Counted from the stretch's first letter, positions 24,910 to 34,709 are shown. The stretch is 64,000 nucleotides of DNA from an uncultured Alphaproteobacteria bacterium (GCA_937967795.1 CALBSK010000010.1:62001-126000), one strand, 5' to 3'. Notes: generated from the letters alone by a model not told the origin. A program made the numbers and translations.

Positions 24910-27362
24910 TAATCAAGTGTCCGTGTGATTTCTTCAATCTCAAAACATTCGATGGTATCGCCAACTTTAATATCGTTATAGTTTTCAAATGCCATACCAC
25001 ATTCATAACCCTCGCGAACTTCTTTAACTTCATCTTTAAAGCGTTTAAGGGTTTTAAGAGTTCCTTCATGAATAACAATATTATCTCGCAAAAGACGAAC
25101 CTTAGCTCCTCGCTTAACAATTCCTTCCGTCACCATACAACCGGCAATTTTTCCTACTTTCGAGATGGTAAATACATTTCGAATATCTGCGGCCCCTAAA
25201 TATTTTTCTCGCAAGGTCGGAGCCAAGAGACCTCCGAGGGCCGCTTTTACATCATCGACAACATCATAAATAATTGAATAATAACGAATTTCAATCCCAT
25301 CCCGTCGTGCCGTTTCTCGCGCTTGGGGATTCGCCCGCACATTAAAACCAATGATCATCGCTTGTGACGCTTTTGCAAGAGTCACATCACTTTCCGTAAT
25401 TTCACCCACAGCCGAGTGAAGGATGTTTACTTTTACCTCATCCGTCGAAAGTTTGCCCAAACTTCCCGTAATAGCTTCCATAGAGCCTTGCACGTCGGAT
25501 TTAATAATGAGCGGTAATTCTTTGATCTCTCCAGCAGCAATCTTAGAGAACATTTGCTCCATCGTTCCACGAGCAGATAAAGCTGTCTTGGCTTCTCGCA
25601 TCCGACGTTGCCGAAATTCAGAAACCTCACGCGCGCGGTTTTCATTCTCCACAACAACAAAGTCATCGCCTGCCATGGGAGCACCATTAAAGCCCAATAC
25701 TTCAACAGGAACAGAAGGCCCTCCCTCTTCGATAGGGTTTCCACGATCATCAACGAGTGCTCGTACACGACCATATTCAGCTCCTGCGACAAAAAGATCT
25801 CCAACCCTAAGCGTCCCTTTTTGAATAAGAATCGTTGAAACAACGCCCCTTCCTCTCTCAAGCTTTGATTCAACCACAACCCCCTCAGCAAGACGATTGG
25901 GATTGGCCTTAAGATCTAAAATTTCAGCTTGAAGAAGAATGATTTCTTCAAGCTTATCCAGATTCATTCCTGTCTTAGCGGAAACTTCCACATCCATAAT
26001 ATCTCCCCCGACTTTCTCGAGGAAAATTTCATGCTGCATGAGCATGTTGCGTACCCGTTCAGGATTAGCTTCAGGCTTATCAATTTTATTAATAGCGATA
26101 ATGATAGGCACGTTAGCGGCTTTTGCGTGATGAATCGCTTCAATGGTTTGGTCTTTAACCCCATCGTCAGCAGCAACAACAAGAACCACTATATCTGTCA
26201 CATGGGCACCACGTGCACGCATTTCCGTAAAGGCTGCATGGCCGGGGGTATCAATAAAAGTTATTTTATCTCCTGAGCTTAAAATAACTTGATAGGCTCC
26301 AATATGTTGCGTAATTCCGCCTGCTTCGCCTGCCACAACATCCGTCTTTCGCAAAGCATCCAAAAGAGATGTTTTTCCATGATCCACATGCCCCATGACC
26401 GTTACAACGGGAGGACGTGACTTCATTTGATCTAAAGGTTCTTCTTTAACATGGAGACCTATTTCAATATCTGACTCAGATACGCGTTTGACTTGATGGC
26501 CAAACTCAGTTGCAATCAGTTCTGCTGTATCTCCATCAATGGACTGGGTGATGGTTGCCATAACACCCATTTTCATCAATGCCTTAATAACATCAGCACC
26601 ACGCTCCGCAAGGCGATTGGCAAGTTCTTGAACCGTGATGAATTCAGGAATAATGACTTCGCGAATAACTTTTTGCTGAGGCTTTTCCATTCCCGCCATT
26701 TTACGCTTTTCCCGGAGCCTTCTCATTGAGGCAAGACTACGCCCGGGTTTTTCCTCATCATCTCTTAAAGCTTGAACGATGGTAAGCTTACTACTACGCC
26801 TACGAGGTTCTATTCTTTTAACAAGAGGAGCTTTAACTTTAGTTTCTCCCTTGCCACGACGTGTTAATTCATCTTCTTCATCAGCATAGGAAGAATAAAC
26901 CGTTTTCTTTTTATAAGAGGCCTCCATAAGTGCAGGCACTTCAGGTTCTTGTAAGATTGGCGAAGGCGCCTCAGAAGAGGAGGCTTTCTTTTTCTCTGAA
27001 GGAACACTTTCCTTTTCTTCTTGCTGGGGTTGATCTTCTTGCGTTTCTTGACGTGTTCGTTCTGCCTCTACAGCTTGAGTCTTAATAGCTCCATGGAGGG
27101 CCTTGAGGCGTTCCTCAATTTGTTGAGAAGTAAGGCCAGTACTGCCAACGAATTTACCTTCTTCACTCAGCTTTTGTTCTGATTTGTGCTGTCCAGGAAG
27201 AACAACGCGCTTTTTCTTCACCTCTACCGTAACTGTTTTTGAACGTCCGTGAGTGAAACTTTGGCGCACATGGACGCCTTCATTCCCTTTTTTTAAGGTA
27301 AGGGTTTTTGCAGAAAGTGTCAGTGGTTTTTTACTGCTCGTTTTTGCATCCGTATCCGTCAT
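24909..27362 (-). CDS. infB: Translation initiation factor IF-2
   Basis: 817 residues. The N-terminal 230 residues are charged and mostly disordered with an IF2_N-like start. The IF2 N domain near 235 (ITVQELANRLAERGADVIKALMKMG) precedes the G domain (GHVDHGKTSLLDALRKT, DTPGH, NKIDKP) and domains II to IV for fMet-tRNA binding. It delivers initiator tRNA and joins subunits. It starts 5 bases after the nusA stop. Confidence 0.97.
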   Translation of the reverse strand: MTDTDAKTSSKKPLTLSAKTLTLKKGNEGVHVRQSFTHGRSKTVTVEVKKKRVVLPGQHKSEQKLSEEGKFVGSTGLTSQQIEERLKALHGAIKTQAVEAERTRQETQEDQPQQEEKESVPSEKKKASSSEAPSPILQEPEVPALMEASYKKKTVYSSYADEEDELTRRGKGETKVKAPLVKRIEPRRRSSKLTIVQALRDDEEKPGRSLASMRRLREKRKMAGMEKPQQKVIREVIIPEFITVQELANRLAERGADVIKALMKMGVMATITQSIDGDTAELIATEFGHQVKRVSESDIEIGLHVKEEPLDQMKSRPPVVTVMGHVDHGKTSLLDALRKTDVVAGEAGGITQHIGAYQVILSSGDKITFIDTPGHAAFTEMRARGAHVTDIVVLVVAADDGVKDQTIEAIHHAKAANVPIIIAINKIDKPEANPERVRNMLMQHEIFLEKVGGDIMDVEVSAKTGMNLDKLEEIILLQAEILDLKANPNRLAEGVVVESKLERGRGVVSTILIQKGTLRVGDLFVAGAEYGRVRALVDDRGNPIEEGGPSVPVEVLGFNGAPMAGDDFVVVENENRAREVSEFRQRRMREAKTALSARGTMEQMFSKIAAGEIKELPLIIKSDVQGSMEAITGSLGKLSTDEVKVNILHSAVGEITESDVTLAKASQAMIIGFNVRANPQARETARRDGIEIRYYSIIYDVVDDVKAALGGLLAPTLREKYLGAADIRNVFTISKVGKIAGCMVTEGIVKRGAKVRLLRDNIVIHEGTLKTLKRFKDEVKEVREGYECGMAFENYNDIKVGDTIECFEIEEITRTLD

Positions 27363-27367
27363 TATAG

Positions 27368-28897
27368 CTAACTTTCAGTTGATTTATCCTCAGCCTCAAA
27401 CCAATGCGCTCGGGCTGCCATAATAATTTCTTCGGCTTTATCTTCGGTAAGACGTCCTTGAGGTAAAAGCTCAAGAAGTTCATCAGCTGCTAAATCGCCA
27501 AGATCATCGAGTTTTTTAATCCCTTTTTCACCGAGCACAACCAAAATATCTAGATCCAATCCACGCAAAGAACTTAAATCCTTTGCTACTTTGAGCTCCT
27601 TTAAACGTTTTGTCAAATGACGTTCTTGGGCTTCCAAATATGTTTTAGCGCGATTTTGAAGTTCCCCAGCTAGATCTGGGTCAAAACCTTCTATGGAGGC
27701 TAATTCATTTAAGTAAATGTAAGCCACTTCCTCAATTTTTGTAAATCCTTCTCCAATTAAGAGATGAGCAATCATCTCGTCTACATCTAAGGCTTCGACA
27801 AAAAGCTTGGAGCGGACATTCACTTCTTCAGTACGCCGATCAGATTCCTGAGCCTCCGTTAATATGTCAATTTTCCAACCCGTAAGAACTGAAGCTAAAC
27901 GCACATTTTGACCACGCCTGCCAATAGCGAGGCTAAGTTGATCATCAGCAACTACCACATCAATACGTTGATTTTCTTCATCAACAACAACTTTTGCAAC
28001 TTCTGCAGGAGCTAACGCATTGACAACAAAGGTAGCCGGGCTAACAGACCACGGGATAATATCGATTTTTTCTCCTTGCAGCTCGGAAACAACGGCTTGT
28101 ACACGGCTTCCTCGCATACCCACACAGGATCCAACGGGATCAATAGAAGGGTCTGAGGTCGTAACCGCAATTTTCGCACGACTTCCCGGATCACGAGCCA
28201 CTGATTTAATTTCGATAACGCCATCATAGATTTCAGGAACTTCTTGCATAAAGAGCTTTGCCATAAACTCAGGACGGGTACGGGACACAAAGATTTGGGC
28301 TCCCCGAGGTTCTTCTCTCACATCAAAAATGTACGCTCGCACCCGATCTCCAACACGAATATTTTCGCGTGGGATCATTTCATCTCGACGTAAAAGCGCT
28401 TCAGCCCGTCCTAATTCTATAAAAACATTTCCAAATTCCACACGCTTGACAATTCCGCTAACGATATCGCCAATACGATCTTTGTATTCTTGATACTGGC
28501 GGAAACGCTCAGCATCTCTTACTTTTTGGAAAATAACTTGTTTTGCTGTTTGGGCTGCAACCCGCCCAAAATCAATAGGGGGCAAAATTTCCGTTAAAAA
28601 GTCTCCCACCTTTAAGGTTGGATCAATTGTTTGGGCTTCCGCCAGTGTCATTTGAGTTGAAGGATTTTCAACATTTTCCACAATCTCTCGACAACGTATC
28701 AGGGTGATTTCCCCCGTTTTTCGGTCGATTTTGGCCCGAATATCATGCTCATAACCATATTTAGAGCGACCAGCCTTTTGAATAGCTTGCTCCATAGCTT
28801 CTAAAACTTGGTCCTTTTCGATGGCTTTTTCACGGGCAACTGTTTCAGCAACCATTAAAAGTTCACGACTTCCGGGACCTGTAAATATTTCCGTCAT
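27368..28897 (-). CDS. nusA: Transcription factor NusA
   Basis: 509 residues from ATG 28897, preceded by GAGGAAAAG; the frame is open 35 codons upstream into rimP, but that is not conserved. The order is an N-terminal RNAP-binding domain (1-125), an S1 domain (GDIVSGIVKRVEFGNVFIELG), KH1 and KH2 (GSCVGMRGSRVQAVV, LAIGRRGQNVRLASVLTGW), then helix-hairpin-helix acidic repeats at the C-terminus. It controls pausing, termination and antitermination. The C-terminal AR-like domain is shorter than in E. coli. Confidence 0.96.
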   Translation of the reverse strand: MTEIFTGPGSRELLMVAETVAREKAIEKDQVLEAMEQAIQKAGRSKYGYEHDIRAKIDRKTGEITLIRCREIVENVENPSTQMTLAEAQTIDPTLKVGDFLTEILPPIDFGRVAAQTAKQVIFQKVRDAERFRQYQEYKDRIGDIVSGIVKRVEFGNVFIELGRAEALLRRDEMIPRENIRVGDRVRAYIFDVREEPRGAQIFVSRTRPEFMAKLFMQEVPEIYDGVIEIKSVARDPGSRAKIAVTTSDPSIDPVGSCVGMRGSRVQAVVSELQGEKIDIIPWSVSPATFVVNALAPAEVAKVVVDEENQRIDVVVADDQLSLAIGRRGQNVRLASVLTGWKIDILTEAQESDRRTEEVNVRSKLFVEALDVDEMIAHLLIGEGFTKIEEVAYIYLNELASIEGFDPDLAGELQNRAKTYLEAQERHLTKRLKELKVAKDLSSLRGLDLDILVVLGEKGIKKLDDLGDLAADELLELLPQGRLTEDKAEEIIMAARAHWFEAEDKSTES

Positions 28898-28904
28898 CTT
28901 TTCC

Positions 28905-29387
28905 TCAACTTGACCTGGACATTTCATACTCAGGAATAAGCTTAGCCTTTTGTATGTCAGAAAAGGCAAACTCTGCAACTTCCTTTTGGGGCTCAAGCTC
29001 AAATTTTATGAAGTCCCCTTCTACTCCCAGCAAAAGGGCCTGGAATCGGCGACTTCCTTTATAAGGAACTTTAAGCTCGATTTTAACGAATGACCCAGAA
29101 AAGCGCATAAAGTCACTTTTCTGAACAAGCGGCCTATCTAAACCAGGAGAACTTACTTCTAGAATATAGGGCTCATGAATGAGATCGTCTACATCTAACA
29201 AGACAGAAACCGCACGACTGACCAAGGCACAATCATCCACACTCATATTTTCCTCATCAATGCGCTCTATCATCACTTGAAGCGTTTTTCGTTTAGCTCC
29301 TTGCAACTGTATACGTACAACCCTGAACCCCCTATTAAGAAGCGCAGGTGCAATAATATCATCAATGTGCTGCCCTAAATCCATCAT
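28905..29387 (-). CDS. rimP: Ribosome maturation factor RimP
   Basis: About 160 residues from ATG 29387 (Met-Met-Asp-Leu-Gly). The first domain ends in DCALVSRAVSVLLD, followed by YILEVSSPGLDRPL, the family signature, and an SH3-like C-terminal domain. It matures the 30S subunit and is first in the rimP-nusA-infB-rbfA operon. The frame is open back to 29453, but that stretch contains the terminator-like hairpin, so I place the start after it. No good SD precedes 29387. Confidence 0.92.
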   Translation of the reverse strand: MMDLGQHIDDIIAPALLNRGFRVVRIQLQGAKRKTLQVMIERIDEENMSVDDCALVSRAVSVLLDVDDLIHEPYILEVSSPGLDRPLVQKSDFMRFSGSFVKIELKVPYKGSRRFQALLLGVEGDFIKFELEPQKEVAEFAFSDIQKAKLIPEYEMSRSS

Positions 29388-29400
29388 TTGTTTATTCAAT

Positions 29401-29423
29401 AAAAAAAGTGGGTTATAACCCAC
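29401..29423 (-). terminator. Leader terminator/attenuator ahead of rimP-nusA-infB
   Basis: On the minus strand gtgggttataacccac is a perfect 16-base palindrome (29408-29423) followed at once by seven T's (29407-29401). No gene lies upstream on this strand to be terminated, because the next gene is divergent at 29541. The rimP start is only 13 bases further on. A premature terminator in the leader would let NusA feed back on its own operon, as is known for other bacteria; here it is inferred. Confidence 0.6.
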
Positions 29424-29486
29424 TCCCGTTAACCATCCATAATTTTTCACCATATTAACAATTTTTTCAAAGGATGCAAGCCTAAG

Positions 29487-29515
29487 ATGACAAGAGAAAA
29501 GGTTATCTGTATAAA
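29487..29515 (+). promoter_or_regulatory. Predicted promoter of the Tim44-like gene
   Basis: ATGACA (29487-29492), a 17-base spacer, and TATAAA (29510-29515), 26 bases before the ATG at 29541. This matches the sigma-70-type consensus well. An AAAGGA ribosome site follows a few bases before the ATG. Confidence 0.5.
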
Positions 29516-29540
29516 AGAATTAATATGAAAGGATAAAATT

Positions 29541-30155
29541 ATGGCGTTTTTAGATCTCATCCTTCTTGCAGCTATTGCAGTTTTTTTAGGATATCGATTG
29601 TGGCTCGTTTTGGGCACACATGAGAAAGACCGTCCTATCCGAAAAAGACAATCCCCGGAAGATGACGTAGTTATCCCTGTCAGGAGCCGCGCCGCTACAA
29701 CAGCCAAAGCACAAGCTACTCCTATAGAGGAGGAGCCAAAGACTATGGATGATGACCGGTTCTTGCAAGGTGCGGGTATTGCTTTTCGCAAAATTGTTGA
29801 AGCGTACGCAACGGGAAATACCCCAATACTTGAAAAGCTTTTAGACGGCCCTCTTCTTGAAACATTCGAAGATGCTATTGCAAAGAGAAATAAAGCAAAG
29901 AAAATCCTTGAAGTCGATATCTCTCGTATTGTCACCTCAGAAATCATTGACAAACGAGAAGAAAAGGGAATCGCTTATGTAACTATTCGGTTTGTGTCAG
30001 AACAATGCCTCCTCACACGAAATGCAAAAGGAAAGCTCCTTGAAGGAGATCCTGATCGATATACAGAAGTCACAGATATATGGACATTCTCTCGCTCTCT
30101 TGCGAGTTCTGATCCTAACTGGAAACTTGTGGCGACCCAAATTCCAGAGGCTTAG
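29541..30155 (+). CDS. Tim44/TimA-family membrane-associated protein
   Basis: 204 residues: an N-terminal hydrophobic anchor (1-20), a charged linker rich in Arg/Glu, then a Tim44-like domain (about 75-204) with FRKIVEAYATGNTPILEKLL, VTIRFVSEQ, and EVTDIWTFSR near the end. Alphaproteobacterial TimA is the relative of the mitochondrial import motor subunit and binds proteins at the inner membrane. Divergent from rimP with about 150 bases between. Confidence 0.88.
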   Translation: MAFLDLILLAAIAVFLGYRLWLVLGTHEKDRPIRKRQSPEDDVVIPVRSRAATTAKAQATPIEEEPKTMDDDRFLQGAGIAFRKIVEAYATGNTPILEKLLDGPLLETFEDAIAKRNKAKKILEVDISRIVTSEIIDKREEKGIAYVTIRFVSEQCLLTRNAKGKLLEGDPDRYTEVTDIWTFSRSLASSDPNWKLVATQIPEA

Positions 30156-30554
30156 CTTTATTTTTATATTAAGAAGATCCCGGGATCCCTTACGCCGTCT
30201 TTAAAAGAAAGATTGGTAACTTCCAGCAGCACCTTTCTTTCTCCCCGATTGTACTGATCTTCCTCTCAAGAAAAGAATCCATGAAATAAGCTAGCATTTT
30301 TCATAGATCCTGGCCTTCCCCTAAAAAGGTTAACCCGTACCCTCTCGATACCGGGAGAGGCTTTCCCTTCCTGGGGGCTACCCAAAAAAGAGAAACTTCT
30401 CTCGCTATCTACGGTGACTTTTTCACAAAATACAAAAAAAATCAAGAAAATCCATATATGGCCAATTAAAAAATTTGACTTTGTGAAATGGGTTTGTAAA
30501 ATATTAAATGTAAACTGTGCATCATCTTTTCAATCCATAAACGATAAAGTTAAA
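30156..30554. other. Intergenic, no gene seen
   Basis: 399 bases between the Tim44-like gene and holC. A short GC palindrome gatcccgggatc lies just downstream of the first gene, and a weak hairpin (cctctc ... gagagg) lies near 30350. Neither is followed by a clean T run. The frame of holC is open upstream into this stretch, but the protein there is not conserved. No RNA gene is recognised. Confidence 0.4.
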
Positions 30555-31004
30555 ATGACCGACATTGGCTTTTATCATCTTACGACCTCGCCCCTTGAAC
30601 GGGTTCTCCCTCGGTTGCTTGAAAAAACTCTCGAGGGTCGCAAACGGGCGGTGATCTTGTGCGCAAGCAACGAGAGACTCGATTTCCTAAATGGAAGCTT
30701 ATGGACTGTTGGAAAACTCAGCTTTATCCCCCATGGGGGCATTAAAGACGGTTTTGCTGAAGATCAACCCATCTGGTTAACCACCGAAGACGAAAATCCT
30801 AACGGAGCACAATTTCTCTTTTTAACCGAGGGAACTGAGTCCCCTTCCCTCTCCACCTATGAACGATGTCTTGACCTTTTTGACGGGAATGATGAAGAAG
30901 CCGTTTTAAAGGCGCGCACACGATGGAAAAAATATAAAGACCAAGGGCATCAAATAACCTATTGGAAGCAAACGGATACAGGGGCCTGGGAAAAGAGTAC
31001 TTGA
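30555..31004 (+). CDS. holC: DNA polymerase III chi subunit
   Basis: 149 residues from ATG 30555 (MTDIGFYHLTTSPLERVLPRLLEKTL), the normal HolC start; the frame extends 47 codons upstream with no family match. Core VILCASNERLDFLNGSLWT and WLTTEDENPNGAQFLFLTEG. Chi links the clamp loader to SSB at the replication fork. The upstream ribosome site is weak. Length is normal. Confidence 0.92.
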   Translation: MTDIGFYHLTTSPLERVLPRLLEKTLEGRKRAVILCASNERLDFLNGSLWTVGKLSFIPHGGIKDGFAEDQPIWLTTEDENPNGAQFLFLTEGTESPSLSTYERCLDLFDGNDEEAVLKARTRWKKYKDQGHQITYWKQTDTGAWEKST

Positions 31005-31304
31005 TTTCTCTACCCCTTCAAAAGGCGTACTTTTACTCTATCCAATAGTGTCATCTTCCCTGTTGGCATCTCACACAAGACGGATACTTAATGATCCCTA
31101 TTCTTCAAGTTCATTCGGATGGATGAATATTTTCAGTGTTAGAGAAACTTCTACTTATACAAAATTGCTGCATATAAATGTATTGTCCGCTCTTACTTAT
31201 AATCTCCCCCTTGCCAAAAACAGGAATTTTAGGTATAAGTCAATGATAGCATAAGAAATTTATCTCCATTTCTTTTCGTCTTTCTCGCTATGCAGGATTT
31301 AGCC
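31005..31304. other. Intergenic, no gene seen
   Basis: 300 bases between holC and the ABC exporter. AT-rich toward its right end. A 68-codon open frame (31048-31254) has no coding-like composition and no SD; I consider it spurious. The exporter's AGGA site lies at 31294-31297. Confidence 0.4.
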
Positions 31305-33095
31305 ATGCGCAAGTCGCACGATGTCGCTCCCCCGAAGACCCTTTTTGGGTTTATTGTTTTTTTCATAAAAAAACAATGGATTAAATTTGCTTTTATTCAA
31401 GTTTTTTGGCTCGCATGGGCTATTGATCAAACCATCTTTCCCTTTCTTTTTGGAAAGATCATCGATGGGTTCACGAATTATATAGGAGACAGAAATTATG
31501 CCTGGGATATTTTAAAAACCCCTATCCTTGCAGCTATGGGATTGTGGATTGGGCTTGAAATAGCTTTCCGACTGGGCGGCGTTTTTATAGCGTTGACTTT
31601 CCCCACACTCGAAAAACAAATCCGCATGTATATGTTTTCTCATATGCAAGATCAATCCCATGCTTATTTTTCAACTCATTTTGCGGGAAATATATCAACC
31701 AAAATTTCAGATATGGTTGATAATGTAAGTCACCTTCTTCAACTCATAATAACGATGTTTTTTCCTACTTTTATAGCTGTTGTCATTGCTTCCTTCTTAT
31801 TTTATCAATTAAGCCCTTTTTTTGCCTCTGTTCTTCTGGGCTGGGCCTTAATCCATATTGGAATTGGAATCGCTTATGCTTCTCGTTGTTCTTATTATTC
31901 CCATATACATTCTGAAACACGCAGCCAACTTAATGGACGTATTGTAGACAGCCTCACGAATTATTTTGCCGTTAAAATTTTTGCGAATAAAAAATATGAG
32001 CTCAAGCATGTGGGGATCGCACAAAAACAAGAACAAAAACTTAATAAACAGCAACTTTTATATATCGAGAAGGTCCGTGTTACCTTAGGGATTTTAACCT
32101 TTTTTGGCCCCGGTGTTGCTCTTAATGGCTATGCTTATTGGTGTTGGGTCCATCATTTAATTTCTGTTGGAGATGTCGTTCTTGTTTTCAATACTTCTTG
32201 GAATATTATCATGATGTTATGGTGGTCTAGTGTTGAATTACCAAACTTTTTTAAAGAAATAGGCATTTGCCAACAAGCCCTTTCCCTTCTGCAAGATCCC
32301 ATTCTCCTTAGAGACGCTCTTAAAGCTCGAGAACTGAAGGTAGATCAAGGGAAGATACAGTTTCAAAAAGTACATTTTCAATACGAACATGCAACGCCTC
32401 TTTTTAGCAATAAATCAATTGTCATTCATCCGGGGCAAAAAGTAGGGCTTGTTGGGTATTCGGGAAGCGGGAAAACAACATTTGCTAATCTTATTTTACG
32501 TCTTTTTGATATCCAAACAGGACGTATTCTTATTGATAACCAAGACATTGCAATGGTAACGCAAGAAAGCCTTCGAAAAGCAATTTCACTTATCCCTCAA
32601 GATCCAACTCTCTTCCATCGCACGGTTATGGAGAATATCCGTTATGGGCGTCCTGAAGCTTCTGATGAAGAAGTCCTCGTGGCAGCTCAAAAAGCCCATG
32701 CTCATGAGTTTATCATGAAGTTTCAGCAAGGGTACCACACTCTTGTAGGCGAGCGTGGCATGCGGCTTTCGGGAGGTCAACGGCAACGTATCGCCATTGC
32801 TCGCGCGATTTTAAAAAATGCACCTCTTCTTATTTTGGATGAGGCCACAAGCGCCCTCGATTCCATCACCGAGAATCAAATTCAAGAAAGTCTTTCTCTT
32901 CTTATGGAAGGCAGAACGACTCTCGTTATTGCCCATCGACTTTCAACTCTTTTAAGTATGAATCGACTCCTTGTATTTGAACGGGGCAAAATCGTTGAGG
33001 AGGGCGATCATGCCTCCTTGATTGCCAAGAAGGGGCTTTATCTCTCCATGTGGGAAGCACAGGTGGGTGGATTTTTACCAGAAGTAAATTCCTAA
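31305..33095 (+). CDS. ABC exporter, fused membrane and ATPase domains
   Basis: 596 residues from ATG 31305, with AGGA 7 bases upstream; an ATG at 31290 would add five residues. Six membrane helices (about 20-320) precede an ATPase domain: Walker A GYSGSGKTT, Q-loop LIPQDPTLFHRTVMENI, signature LSGGQRQR, Walker B LILDEATSALD and switch His in IAHRLST. It is of the MsbA/multidrug/lipid exporter class and works as a homodimer. The substrate cannot be told. Its stop overlaps the convergent TerC stop. Confidence 0.88.
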   Translation: MRKSHDVAPPKTLFGFIVFFIKKQWIKFAFIQVFWLAWAIDQTIFPFLFGKIIDGFTNYIGDRNYAWDILKTPILAAMGLWIGLEIAFRLGGVFIALTFPTLEKQIRMYMFSHMQDQSHAYFSTHFAGNISTKISDMVDNVSHLLQLIITMFFPTFIAVVIASFLFYQLSPFFASVLLGWALIHIGIGIAYASRCSYYSHIHSETRSQLNGRIVDSLTNYFAVKIFANKKYELKHVGIAQKQEQKLNKQQLLYIEKVRVTLGILTFFGPGVALNGYAYWCWVHHLISVGDVVLVFNTSWNIIMMLWWSSVELPNFFKEIGICQQALSLLQDPILLRDALKARELKVDQGKIQFQKVHFQYEHATPLFSNKSIVIHPGQKVGLVGYSGSGKTTFANLILRLFDIQTGRILIDNQDIAMVTQESLRKAISLIPQDPTLFHRTVMENIRYGRPEASDEEVLVAAQKAHAHEFIMKFQQGYHTLVGERGMRLSGGQRQRIAIARAILKNAPLLILDEATSALDSITENQIQESLSLLMEGRTTLVIAHRLSTLLSMNRLLVFERGKIVEEGDHASLIAKKGLYLSMWEAQVGGFLPEVNS

Positions 33096-34009
33096 GAATT
33101 TATATGTTTACTTTTCCACAAAGAGGCGAGAACGGATATAAAAAGAATAAAAATTATAACTCCTAAGGAAAGGCCTAGTGGAATTTGAATGTGATGGGTT
33201 GCAATAAGTTTGAAACCTATAAATCCCAAAATGACGGAAAGGGCATGTTGAAGATAATAAAAACGAGGAATCATATGGGCTAATAAAAAATAAAGAGCCC
33301 GTAATCCCAAAATAGCAAAAATATTAGACGTAAATACGATAAAAGGATCAAGAGTAATAGCAAAAATAGCAGGAATTGAATCAATGGCAAAGACAACGTC
33401 ACAGATTTCAATCGTTAACAGAACGATGAAAGCTGGGGTTGCAAACCATTTTCCATTAATATAAAGAAAAAATCGCCGACCTTTATAATTTTCTCTTAGA
33501 GGAATCCATTTTCTTACCCAAAGAATAATGGAATTTGCTTCGATGTTAACGGGTTCATGCCGCTCGTTGTAAATTTTATAACTTGAATAAATCAAAAGAC
33601 CTCCAAATACATACAAAATCCAATCAAAGGAGTCGATAAGTTTGATTCCAATAAGAATGAGGAGAAGACGAAAAACAATAGCTCCCAAAACACCCCAAAA
33701 TAGAATTCGATGTTGATGGCGGGGAGAAATTTCAAATAACTTAAAAACGACAATAAAGACGAACATATTATCGAGACTGAGAAGTTTTTCGAGAAGATAG
33801 CCTGTGAAAAAAGCTAGGGCCGGTTCTTCTCCCTTCCAATACCAAATAAAAAAATTAAAAAGTAAGGCAAGAGTGATCCATGCAACACTGGTTTTAAAGG
33901 CTTCTCGCACCGAAATGATATGCGGTCTTCGGTTAAAAATACCTAAATCTAAAATAACAAAAATGAGGATAAGGCCAACAAGTCCTATCCACGGAAAGAT
34001 AGTTTCCAC
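33092..34009 (-). CDS. TerC/Alx-family membrane protein
   Basis: 305 residues with about eight membrane helices. Family marks: LDLGIFNRR, LLSLDNMFVFIVVF (acidic metal-site motif), FRLLLILIGIKLI, and a second acidic motif ICDVVFAIDSIPAIFAIT. TerC-family proteins are linked to manganese export and to secreted-protein metalation. Start is GTG 34009 with AAGGAG 8 bases upstream. I saw no clear yybP-ykoY-type riboswitch in the 105 bases before it. Confidence 0.9.
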   Translation of the reverse strand: METIFPWIGLVGLILIFVILDLGIFNRRPHIISVREAFKTSVAWITLALLFNFFIWYWKGEEPALAFFTGYLLEKLLSLDNMFVFIVVFKLFEISPRHQHRILFWGVLGAIVFRLLLILIGIKLIDSFDWILYVFGGLLIYSSYKIYNERHEPVNIEANSIILWVRKWIPLRENYKGRRFFLYINGKWFATPAFIVLLTIEICDVVFAIDSIPAIFAITLDPFIVFTSNIFAILGLRALYFLLAHMIPRFYYLQHALSVILGFIGFKLIATHHIQIPLGLSLGVIIFILFISVLASLWKSKHINS

Positions 34010-34114
34010 TGAATTTTCTCCTTTTTGAGAAAATATAGAAGAAAGTTATTAAAAGATCGTTTCCAAAAAAGGAAAAATTAGTTTAGCATATTAAAAAGAG
34101 AGGACTTAATTTAA

Positions 34115-34690
34115 ATGGCTTGGTCTCCTTTTCAACTGCCTTCTTATGTTATCATTAACGATCCTTTTTCGGAGAAAAGGGACGTTCTCACAAAGCCTGC
34201 GAAAACTATAGCTTTTCCATTGACTGAAAAGATCCTTAAAATCATCCAGCGGTTAGAAGCCAAATTTGACCAAGAAGAAAATTGTGCGGGTCTTGCTGCT
34301 CCTCAAATTGGGTATAGCTATCGCATCATTATTTTAGCAGCGGAAGAGGATGAAGAAATCAAAAAATTTAGACCTGATTTCTCTGATACACTCCCTAAAT
34401 CCATTTGGATTAACCCTTCTTTTACGCCGTTGTCTTCCGAAAAAACAACTGATTGGGAAGCGTGTTTTTCGGTTGCTAACTTAGTCGCTCGTGTTCCTCG
34501 ATTTACAGAGATTGCTTATGAAGCTTGGACATCTGATGGCCAGAAAGTTCAAGGTACTGCTAGAGGATTTTTAGCGCGCCTTATTCAACATGAAATTGAT
34601 CATCTGAATGGAATTCTCTTTATCAACCATGTCCCTGAAAATGAGTTGATTACACGTGAAGAGTTCAAGAAGATGAAGGAGAACTCATAA
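34115..34690 (+). CDS. def: Peptide deformylase (variant motifs)
   Basis: 191 residues. The three PDF motifs are recognisable but altered: CAGLAAPQ for GxGLAAPQ, EACFS for EGCLS (metal Cys kept), and QHEIDHL intact (metal His pair and catalytic Glu). All metal ligands are present, so a functional enzyme is plausible. It removes the formyl group from nascent proteins. It may be a second, diverged deformylase of the genome; the usual def-fmt pairing is absent here. Followed 19 bases later by the dipeptidase gene. Confidence 0.85.
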   Translation: MAWSPFQLPSYVIINDPFSEKRDVLTKPAKTIAFPLTEKILKIIQRLEAKFDQEENCAGLAAPQIGYSYRIIILAAEEDEEIKKFRPDFSDTLPKSIWINPSFTPLSSEKTTDWEACFSVANLVARVPRFTEIAYEAWTSDGQKVQGTARGFLARLIQHEIDHLNGILFINHVPENELITREEFKKMKENS

Positions 34691-34709
34691 CCTCTGGAAA
34701 GGAAAAGAA

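Noticed and set aside
31048..31254. A 68-codon plus-strand frame upstream of the ABC exporter
   Set aside because: Ser-rich chance composition, no SD, no family; treated as intergenic.
33980..34114. yybP-ykoY (Mn) riboswitch upstream of the TerC gene
   Set aside because: The leader is short and AT-rich, and the conserved loop sequences could not be found by eye.
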